This document shows positions 1 through 5,302 of a stretch of DNA of 5,302 nt, in pieces (within the stretch, counting starts at the first letter, position 1; every line of letters starts with the position of its first letter). Where the stretch lies: NCBI GenBank assembly GCA_902796295.1, contig CADBOL010000140.1, forward strand, positions 1 through 5,302, written 5' to 3'. A program made the translations under genes and the position numbers. Below the pieces are notes generated by a model. The model did no database searches, was not told the origin of the DNA, and worked only from the letters and a program-made list of their open reading frames with translations. The stretch is from Oscillospiraceae bacterium. GTDB lineage: Bacteria; Bacillota; Clostridia; Oscillospirales; Acutalibacteraceae.

Positions 1-1019
1 AGATTTATAAATTTTATAAGTCTCTGCCAGTCCTCTCTGCCGAAATAATGAAGCCCTTTGCGCAGCTGATATCCCACATCACCGTCAAAATACAGATCAT
101 CGACCTGAGGAAGACGGTCCTCACATTTAAATCCGTTTTCAAACGCAGGCGAGGCGGCAGCGCAGGTGAGAAATTCCGAAACGGGATCTGCCCAGTCATT
201 CTCCGAGGCACTGCCTATAAGCACTTTGCGCGGAGCGATTGACGCGACAAGATAATGCTGATCAAACGGCATCTTTGAAACATCGTCTGCATATTTATAA
301 TAGTTTTCGCAGAACCAGAACGGGAAGTTCGTAATAATATCAAGCGGCCTTTCGCCGGTTGTTCCTCTTGCCAGAGCGGCTCCGCTGCAGCCAGAATCAT
401 TTGAATAAGCAAAAGCGAAACGCTCATCCGTTGCGGCGGCGAGCAGTGCGGTTTTTCCGAGGCGCGAATGCCCGCAGACACAAGCGCGGCTCATATCAAG
501 CGTTCCCGTGAGAGTCTGAGCATAGTCAAGCGCTCTCTGAGCCGCCCACGCCCAGAAGGCGATTTTCCCCGGTGAATCGGGCTCTCTTTTGCCGCCCTTG
601 AGAAAAACTCCCGAAATGCCGTCTTCAAAGTCTCCGTCGTCGCTTGTGACATCTTTGTAGCAAAAAGATATCAAAGCAAATCCGTTATCAATTATTTCTT
701 CGGTCGGCATATATCTGTCCGGATTATCGGGTCTGAAATTGATGTGGATGAAAAACGGGAGATTCTCCGCTCCGGCAGGTATTGTGGCGTATATCGGGAA
801 TGAGAATTCCCTGCCGTAAACAGTGCATTTTACCGTAATTTCATCACACTGCGCCTTACCCGCGCAGAATTTCGGAATGATGTTTTCCCTTTTTATAAAT
901 TCAACCTTCTTCGGCTTTTCCGGCATGGTGCCGTAAATCTCTCTGCGGAGTATTTCAAGCATTTCATCACGCGGGAGAAGCGGAGGAAGATTTCTCTGTG
1001 AAAGCAGTTTTTCAATCAT
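1..1019 (-). CDS. CE15-like alpha/beta hydrolase (glucuronoyl esterase family), 3' end beyond window
   Basis: Open for 339 codons from ATG 1019 to the window edge, with no stop. Family members cleave the ester between 4-O-methyl-glucuronic acid of xylan and lignin alcohols. The family pattern is seen throughout: PFFIHINF (88-95), AFWAWAAQRALDYA (154-167), nucleophile elbow GHSRLGK with Ser185, SGCSGAALARG (209-219), PFDQH (251-255), IAPRKVLIGSASENDWADP (261-279) and a C-terminal His324 followed by EDW (329-331). The canonical acid (Glu before SG) is Asp208 here; Glu273 or Asp275 in the DWADP loop could serve instead. The family normally ends shortly after the final DW, so only some tens of residues should be missing. 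There is no signal peptide, so the product looks cytoplasmic, unlike the usual secreted esterases; an oligosaccharide substrate is inferred. The SD AAAAGGA (1034-1028) lies 8 bases before ATG 1019. An in-frame ATG at 1037 would add six residues but would place the SD inside the gene, so 1019 is preferred. Family assignment is good; exact substrate is unknown. Confidence 0.85.
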   Translation of the reverse strand, partial: MIEKLLSQRNLPPLLPRDEMLEILRREIYGTMPEKPKKVEFIKRENIIPKFCAGKAQCDEITVKCTVYGREFSFPIYATIPAGAENLPFFIHINFRPDNPDRYMPTEEIIDNGFALISFCYKDVTSDDGDFEDGISGVFLKGGKREPDSPGKIAFWAWAAQRALDYAQTLTGTLDMSRACVCGHSRLGKTALLAAATDERFAFAYSNDSGCSGAALARGTTGERPLDIITNFPFWFCENYYKYADDVSKMPFDQHYLVASIAPRKVLIGSASENDWADPVSEFLTCAAASPAFENGFKCEDRLPQVDDLYFDGDVGYQLRKGLHYFGREDWQRLIKFIN

Positions 1020-1037
1020 ATTGTCAGTCCTTTTCAT

Positions 1038-1076
1038 AAAAACCGAGCCCGTGCCGGAAATGGTACGGGCTGCGGT
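1038..1076 (-). terminator. Intrinsic terminator after the SpoIID/LytM gene
   Basis: On the minus strand, arms 1076-1062 and 1055-1042 pair over about 13 bp, with one A/C mismatch (1064/1053) and one bulged C (1072). The loop is six bases (1061-1056). The GC-rich core is GCCCGT/ACGGGC. A run of five T follows at 1042-1038, the first pairing at the stem base. It starts 11 bases after the stop codon at 1090-1088, which fits the end of the upstream operon. The T-run ends only three bases before the Shine-Dalgarno of the next gene, so any longer transcript of that gene must carry this hairpin. Pairing was traced by hand. Confidence 0.85.
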
Positions 1077-1087
1077 GATTAATATGA

Positions 1088-2443
1088 TTAATCGGGAATA
1101 AAAGTGATTGTAAAGCAGTGCGATCTGATACCGTTGTTGAGCACGGCCGAGCGGAAGGAAGCACCCATGATTTCAACTCCGCCGACAGATATCTTGGTAA
1201 CATAGCCGCAGTTTGCACCTCTTGCGCTGTCGTGCGATTTAATTACAAGCCAGGTTGACGGATCAGAACCGAGAGTAACACTTTTGCCTTTACTTGCCGC
1301 CCAGCTCTGGATAAGTGTACGCATCTCTTCGCTTGTATATGTTTTTTGCGATTCGGGAACCTGCTCGGGGCTCGAAACACCGCCGTTGAGATAGGGAATA
1401 TAGCCGCCCCATACAGACTCTGCCGATGTTGTCTTGCCTGCCGATGAAGCAAAATAAACGGTGTTTGCGGGCTTGCCCGAATAGTAGCAGCACATTGCTT
1501 TCGGCGTGTCGGATTTGCTCGTCATGTTGAGCACGGCCATAACGGCTTTTTCAACATCGGAGCCCGAATATCTGAAGGAGGAATCATATGCCTGCCCTTC
1601 ATAAGTATTGTTTGCCTGAGAAAATGAATACGCGGCAACCGCCTGCGCCTTGAGCGCCTCTATGGGTGAATTGGAGCCGATTTCCTGCTTGACAACCTTG
1701 CAGAGATACTCCAGCAGAGATATCTGCACTCCGCCCTTTGTTACGGTTGCGGGAGTGGATGAATCCACAATCACCGTGACTCCGGGATAGTAGTGTCTGA
1801 GAATCTCGTCATACTTCTTGCCGCTGTTTGCCATTGCAATCGCGCCGAGCTGGCTCATTCCTACGCCGTGGCCGTAGCCGTAGACATTAAAGACAAACTT
1901 GCCCTTTGTGCTGCCCGTCTGCGGCGGATTTTCGGGAGTTGTCGGCTGCTGGCCATAGGGATTTGCCACGTATGATGCGGGGTTTACGGCCCTGTATGTG
2001 CCGTCATCCTGCTTTTCCTGAATGGCAAAGAAAAGACACGCCTTGCCCGTGGTCGGGGATTTGCCTATGGTGCCTATTGTCTGGCCTTTTGTCACTTCAG
2101 CTCCGTTTGCAACATTGATTGTCTTGCAGTTTGCGTAAATTGTCTGGACTTTGGGATGAGTGATGATAATGTAATTGCCGTAAGTCGGATCACCGCTGAC
2201 AACCGCGTCAACTCTGCCGTCCCCTGCCGCTAAAACCGGGGCTCCTTCGGTCTCTCCGCTTACCAGGGCAATGTCTATACCGTTGTGCTTGCCCGCCTCG
2301 TAACCGGCCAGTATAGTGGATTCGGAACCCACCGGCCAGCTCAATTCAACCTTTTTGTTCGATGTGAAATTGGTGATGAACGTTGAGAGCATAGTCATAA
2401 ACGTCATCATCAAAGACAGGAAAATCGAAATAATCTGTTGCAT
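1088..2443 (-). CDS. Degenerate LytM (M23) domain fused to a motif-permuted SpoIID/LytB domain
   Basis: A 451-residue envelope protein. Residues 4-24 are a hydrophobic signal or anchor. Residues 35-158 form a LytM/M23 domain: HNGID (53-57) and ITH (94-96) are kept, but the HxH motif is CLF (136-138) and the YxH motif reads YAN (103-105), so zinc hydrolysis is not expected. A Pro/Thr-rich linker (162-180) follows. Residues 183-451 are SpoIID/LytB-like: GHGVGMSQLGA (191-201) with YDEILRHYYPG (211-221), then LEYLCKVVKQE with the presumed catalytic Glu254, ALKAQAVAAYSF (263-274), FASSAGKTTSAESVWGG (331-347) and NNGIRSHCF (436-444). In ordinary SpoIID the GHGVGMSQ block is C-terminal, so the order is rotated here. 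SpoIID is a lytic transglycosylase acting with SpoIIP in engulfment, and SpoIIQ is a LytM scaffold; a combined role is inferred. A vegetative LytB-type role is the alternative. Start: AAAGGA at 2455-2450, six bases upstream; an in-frame TAG at 2449-2447 excludes a longer N-terminus. Confidence 0.88.
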   Translation of the reverse strand: MQQIISIFLSLMMTFMTMLSTFITNFTSNKKVELSWPVGSESTILAGYEAGKHNGIDIALVSGETEGAPVLAAGDGRVDAVVSGDPTYGNYIIITHPKVQTIYANCKTINVANGAEVTKGQTIGTIGKSPTTGKACLFFAIQEKQDDGTYRAVNPASYVANPYGQQPTTPENPPQTGSTKGKFVFNVYGYGHGVGMSQLGAIAMANSGKKYDEILRHYYPGVTVIVDSSTPATVTKGGVQISLLEYLCKVVKQEIGSNSPIEALKAQAVAAYSFSQANNTYEGQAYDSSFRYSGSDVEKAVMAVLNMTSKSDTPKAMCCYYSGKPANTVYFASSAGKTTSAESVWGGYIPYLNGGVSSPEQVPESQKTYTSEEMRTLIQSWAASKGKSVTLGSDPSTWLVIKSHDSARGANCGYVTKISVGGVEIMGASFRSAVLNNGIRSHCFTITFIPD

Positions 2444-2464
2444 AAACTATCCTTTCTGTGTTGT

Positions 2465-2483
2465 GGAAATCATATTAATTTCC
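2465..2483 (-). other. Small AT-rich inverted repeat between the YhhN and SpoIID/LytM genes
   Basis: A perfect 6-bp inverted repeat, GGAAAT and ATTTCC around a seven-base spacer, begins directly after the stop codon at 2486-2484 and fills half of the 40-base gap. It is AT-rich, has no T-run after it and is too weak for a terminator. It might affect translation of the next gene or mRNA stability, but chance is a fair explanation. Confidence 0.3.
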
Positions 2484-3200
2484 TTAGTTCAAAAAACATA
2501 ACGAAAGCGCTATTGCAAACTGAGCTATATAATAAGTTACGTGATTCGTAACAATATCTACAGGTCTGTTTTTCCCTTCTCCGAAATATGTTCCGTTGAG
2601 TATCAGATCCGATACCGCAAAGAAAACCGAGCCGCCGAAAATCATATCAAGCCCGACAATTTTCCAGCCGTTGAGAATCGCCAGCGAAAGAGAGAAGAGA
2701 ACGAGAGAAAACAAAACAGGGCTGTAAAGAACAACAATCCATCTGAATTTTCCGTAGTTTACCTTGAGAAGCTTTTCGCTGAATCTTATGAATACCGCGA
2801 TTACGCCGCAGAGTATTACGGGCACAATCAGATAAAGGATATTGCCTTTGATATAGAATTCGCTTATAAGGCCGATATCATAAAGAATATGGCCCGCGAG
2901 AAATGCCGTAAAGCCCGCGTAAGTGTATTGATCGGATGATTTGCGGTGAGCGTATTTAAGGTCGAGCGCAATATCTCCGAGCATTCCGCAGATAAGGCCC
3001 ATTACAACCCAAAGGCCGAATCTCAGGTGTGAATAATCAAAATCTGTAAAGGCGATACCCGAGAGCGCGGTGGCTATAAAGCAGATTGAAACAAGAGCTT
3101 TTATCATCGCGACAATAGGTGTGCTGCCTTTGGTCCTTTTGACGCAGAATACCGCAAGTAACGCCGCGCCGATTCCGGTGAAAATATACGGAACAAACAT
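2484..3200 (-). CDS. YhhN-family membrane protein, putative lysoplasmalogenase
   Basis: A 238-residue, very hydrophobic protein with about seven or eight membrane segments and few charged loops. YhhN/TMEM86 proteins hydrolyse the vinyl-ether bond of lysoplasmalogens, giving a fatty aldehyde and a glycerophospho-headgroup. Family blocks are in order: GLICGMLGDIALDL (68-81) with Asp76, YAGFTAFLAGHILYDIGLI (94-112) with His104, GGSVFFAVSDLIL (189-201) with Asp198, and NHVTYYIAQFAIALS (219-233). These polar residues inside membrane helices are the conserved features of the family. Length is close to bacterial homologues. Start: ATG 3200 has a strong SD, GGAGGGG (3212-3206), five bases upstream. 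It lies 39 bases after murD, with no terminator between, so it is probably co-transcribed. Plasmalogens occur in many anaerobic clostridia, which makes the substrate plausible; activity is inferred from the family only. Confidence 0.82.
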   Translation of the reverse strand: MFVPYIFTGIGAALLAVFCVKRTKGSTPIVAMIKALVSICFIATALSGIAFTDFDYSHLRFGLWVVMGLICGMLGDIALDLKYAHRKSSDQYTYAGFTAFLAGHILYDIGLISEFYIKGNILYLIVPVILCGVIAVFIRFSEKLLKVNYGKFRWIVVLYSPVLFSLVLFSLSLAILNGWKIVGLDMIFGGSVFFAVSDLILNGTYFGEGKNRPVDIVTNHVTYYIAQFAIALSLCFLN

Positions 3201-3239
3201 AGTTTCCCCTCCATCTAAGGTATAAATAATTATGTCTGC

Positions 3240-4583
3240 TTATAAACTGTTCACCAATTCTTTAAAATGATCTCCTCTTTCCTCAAAACAGGAATACTGG
3301 TCAAATGAGCTCGTTGTCGGTGAGAGAAGGACTGTATCTCCTGCGGCTGCGATTTCACGAGCCTTCGCGACCGCCTCATCAAGAGTGGTAACAAGGATTC
3401 CGCTGTCGGGAGCAAGCTCTCTTACAAGCCGCTCTCCGCAGGCGCCGTAACCGATAACCTGTTTAACCGAGCCGAGATTCTGCCTGAGCTCATCCATAGG
3501 CAGACCCTTTTCAAATCCGCCCACAAGAAGGATTACTCCCCTGTCAAAAGATTTTACCGCCGTAACCGTCGCGTCTGTGTTGGTGCCCTTGGAATCGTTA
3601 TAATATCTCACTCCGTCAAGCTCGCGCACAAACTCAATGCGGTGCTCTACCCCTTTGAATTCCGATACGGCCTGAGTGATGATTTCGTTTGAAATCCCGG
3701 CCGCCTTGGCAGCCGCAACAGCCACCATGACATTCTGCACATTGTGTTTGCCGACAAGCTTAATTGCGCTGAGCGGCATCACCTTTTCGCCGCGGATATA
3801 GATGTATCCGTCCGAAATATATGAATCGGTGTCATCTCTGTCAAGGCTGAATCTGTTGACTTTGCATTTAACCGGGTAACGTGAAACATAATCGAGCAGA
3901 GTTTTATCATCTGTATTGAGGATGAATTCGTCATCATCTCTCATATTGCGGTAAACTTCCGTCTTTGATTTATAATAGTTATCCAGGCCGCCCATAAAAT
4001 CAATATGATCGGGGCTCAGGTTGATTATCGTCGCAACCTCGGGCCTGAATTCATCAATATCAACAAGCTGGAAATTTGAAACCTCAAGAGCAAACCAGTG
4101 TCCTTCGTTTTCAAAAAGGTTGTAATCCATAACCATTTCGCAAAGGGCGATGCCTATATTTCCGCACAGGTGCGCCTTTTCGCCGAAAGCCCTGTGAAGA
4201 ATCTCGTAGAGAAGAGTGCTTGTTGTCGTCTTGCCGTTTGAGCCGGTTATCGCCATAAAATGCTGCGGCTTCGATACTCTGTAAGCAAGCTCGATTTCGG
4301 TAATAACGGGAACTCCGTTTTCCTTGAGCTTCATAATGGTAGGAGCTCTGTAAGGCACTCCCGGGTTTTTAACGGCGAGATCGTATTTTTCTTCAAATAC
4401 GGGTATGCTCTGGTCTGTGATTTTAACTCCCATAGACTCAAGCTCATCCGCTTCGGGAAGCTGATCTCTCGGCTTTGTCTCCGAGAGAGTAATCTCCGCA
4501 CCGAGATGATGAAGCACCTTGATTGCCGCAAGGCCGCTCCTTGCAAGCCCTATTACAAGAACCTTTTTATCTTTTAAATCCAT
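3240..4583 (-). CDS. murD: UDP-N-acetylmuramoyl-L-alanine--D-glutamate ligase
   Basis: A complete 447-residue cytoplasmic enzyme of peptidoglycan precursor synthesis, adding D-Glu to UDP-MurNAc-L-Ala with ATP. Domain 1 (1-105) begins with KKVLVIGLARSG (6-17), binding the UDP moiety. The central ATPase domain has the P-loop TGSNGKTTTS (113-122, Lys118), Glu167 in ALEVSNFQL, LSPDHID (189-195) with Asp192 and His193, and YYKSKTEVY (203-211) where Lys207 fits the carbamylated lysine. GKHNVQN (278-284) closes this domain. The C-terminal domain has EHRIEFV (313-319), NDSKGTNTDAT (329-339), LLVGGFEKG (352-360) for D-Glu/product binding and LSPTTSSFDQY (420-430). NDSKGTN and SFDQ distinguish MurD from MurC, MurE and MurF. 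Length is typical. No dcw-cluster neighbours (mraY, ftsW, murG) are in the window, so the gene appears detached from that cluster. SD AAGGAG (4599-4594) is ten bases from the ATG, slightly far. The gene follows the SGNH gene by 18 bases, implying one transcript. Confidence 0.97.
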   Translation of the reverse strand: MDLKDKKVLVIGLARSGLAAIKVLHHLGAEITLSETKPRDQLPEADELESMGVKITDQSIPVFEEKYDLAVKNPGVPYRAPTIMKLKENGVPVITEIELAYRVSKPQHFMAITGSNGKTTTSTLLYEILHRAFGEKAHLCGNIGIALCEMVMDYNLFENEGHWFALEVSNFQLVDIDEFRPEVATIINLSPDHIDFMGGLDNYYKSKTEVYRNMRDDDEFILNTDDKTLLDYVSRYPVKCKVNRFSLDRDDTDSYISDGYIYIRGEKVMPLSAIKLVGKHNVQNVMVAVAAAKAAGISNEIITQAVSEFKGVEHRIEFVRELDGVRYYNDSKGTNTDATVTAVKSFDRGVILLVGGFEKGLPMDELRQNLGSVKQVIGYGACGERLVRELAPDSGILVTTLDEAVAKAREIAAAGDTVLLSPTTSSFDQYSCFEERGDHFKELVNSL

Positions 4584-4601
4584 TTTTTGCCGACTCCTTG
4601 A

Positions 4602-5302
4602 TTATGCGAAAAGAATACCCGCGTATTTTGAGAACAGTCTGAAAAAGTAACCTATGATTTCGGCGAATGATGAACCTGAAATACCGTTCCAGTCAATGCC
4701 GGGATTGTTGACAACGGGCTCTGTGGAGGAGCCGAGACCCATCGAGTAAAGCTTCTGAAGCACAAGCCTTGCTATTACGAGATTGCCTTTGGAATTGGGA
4801 TGGATTGTGTCAATCGCGATATATTCACGGGCGTGCCCCGCAAAAGCGGACTCAACCTCAACTATTGAGTACGCGCCCGGGTGAGCGCCGAGATAATTCC
4901 TGATAACGCCGTTGATTACATTGACGCCCTTCTGATAATCCTCTGTGAATAAGAATTTAGAGGGATTATACACTGTCTGAACAAGAATCGCCGCGTGAGA
5001 ATTGAGGCTCTTTATCTTTGATATGATACCTGAGAAATTGCTGCTGAATTCCGCTTCAATCTTATCAAAACGCGCGTCATTGCCGGTTTCGGCGCCTATA
5101 AGCAGCGCAAGCAGATTTGTTGTGAGAAAATCATTGCCTCCGATTGAGATGCTGATTATGTCGGCGTTTCTTACACCCGCGCTGACAAAATCCACATCGA
5201 GATATTTCAGCAGAGCTTCGGACGTGTATCCGTCAACGGCATAGTTTGTATAGTTATAACCGTTTGTATCCGCCACTATTTTGCCGTAGCAGGCATCCTG
5301 TG
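4602..5302 (-). CDS. SGNH/GDSL-family hydrolase, 5' end beyond window
   Basis: The frame is open from the window edge (5302) to TAA at 4604-4602, about 233 codons. A GTG at 5276-5274 could be read as a start, but the codons before it (QDACYGKI) already match the family, so it is internal and the N-terminus with the GDS nucleophile block is outside. Counting that GTG as residue 1: block II is TNYAVDGYTS (10-19), block III is SIGGNDFL (44-51) with oxyanion Asn48, and block V is DTIHPNSKG (156-164) with catalytic Asp156 and His159. The family covers esterases, lipases, thioesterases and carbohydrate deacetylases; the substrate cannot be told from this. After the fold, a Gly/Ser/Pro-containing stretch (181-203) leads to an aromatic, hydrophobic C-terminal segment (204-224), perhaps a membrane-contacting helix. 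Secretion cannot be judged without the N-terminus. It directly precedes murD by 18 bases, so it is probably the upstream gene of the same operon. Confidence 0.88.
   Translation of the reverse strand, partial: QDACYGKIVADTNGYNYTNYAVDGYTSEALLKYLDVDFVSAGVRNADIISISIGGNDFLTTNLLALLIGAETGNDARFDKIEAEFSSNFSGIISKIKSLNSHAAILVQTVYNPSKFLFTEDYQKGVNVINGVIRNYLGAHPGAYSIVEVESAFAGHAREYIAIDTIHPNSKGNLVIARLVLQKLYSMGLGSSTEPVVNNPGIDWNGISGSSFAEIIGYFFRLFSKYAGILFA

Noticed and set aside
215..481. 88-codon minus-strand open frame
   Set aside because: It is a different frame inside the CE15 gene. The true frame is open over the whole 1019-1 interval and holds the family motifs.
1078..1114. Possible promoter for the CE15 gene (TTTACA at 1114-1109)
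   Set aside because: The -35-like box is decent, but no good -10 box lies at 16-18 bases; the nearest AT-rich hexamers match poorly or are too far away.
2541..2939. 132-codon plus-strand open frame
   Set aside because: It lies wholly antisense to the well-supported YhhN gene, its product is highly charged and low in complexity, and it matches no family I know. It is a shadow of the membrane-protein gene.
3201..3239. Promoter or terminator in the gap between murD and the YhhN gene
   Set aside because: The gap is AT-rich but shows no hairpin with a T-run and no paired promoter boxes; only the strong SD is evident.
4260..4577. 105-codon plus-strand open frame
   Set aside because: It is antisense to the N-terminal part of murD, whose reading frame is certain; no ribosome binding site or family motif supports it.
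4602..5276. GTG at 5276-5274 as the start of the SGNH gene
   Set aside because: Upstream codons stay open to the window edge and encode family-like sequence (CYGKIVADTNG), and a start here would lose the essential nucleophile block.

Overview
The window suggests a spore-forming Gram-positive anaerobe of the class Clostridia, perhaps an uncultured gut or rumen member of the Oscillospirales/Ruminococcaceae. The grounds are strong purine-rich ribosome binding sites, tight gene packing at moderate GC, a SpoIID/LytB-type protein with a degenerate LytM domain, murD, a lysoplasmalogenase-family protein and a hemicellulose-type esterase (CE15). The lineage is an inference from gene content, not from a marker gene. 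All real genes lie on the minus strand, so transcription runs from high to low coordinates. I see no RNA genes, CRISPR arrays, insertion sequences or plus-strand genes, and no gene-free stretch longer than about 70 bases.

In transcription order: (1) 5302-4602, a SGNH/GDSL hydrolase that enters the window already in frame, so its N-terminus with the nucleophile block is missing. (2) 4583-3240, murD, complete, 18 bases downstream. (3) 3200-2484, a YhhN-family multi-pass membrane protein (putative lysoplasmalogenase), 39 bases downstream. (4) 2443-1088, a secreted or membrane-anchored protein joining a metal-site-deficient LytM/M23 domain to a SpoIID/LytB domain, 40 bases downstream. (5) A strong intrinsic terminator at 1076-1038. 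(6) 1019-1, a CE15-like alpha/beta hydrolase (glucuronoyl esterase family) running off the window a few residues before its expected end.

Genes 1 to 4 have short gaps, each has its own Shine-Dalgarno, and no promoter or terminator is visible between them, so they are probably one operon concerned with the cell envelope: peptidoglycan precursor synthesis (MurD), lipid or ester hydrolysis (SGNH, YhhN) and peptidoglycan remodelling or engulfment (SpoIID/LytM). The CE15 gene looks like a separate, carbohydrate-related unit.

The most noteworthy item is the SpoIID/LytM protein. Its SpoIID motifs are in permuted order: the GHGVGMSQ block, normally at the C-terminus, comes before the catalytic-Glu/ALKAQAVAA block. 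The attached LytM domain has lost the HxH zinc motif, as expected for a SpoIIQ-like scaffold. Whether this architecture is already described could not be checked here.
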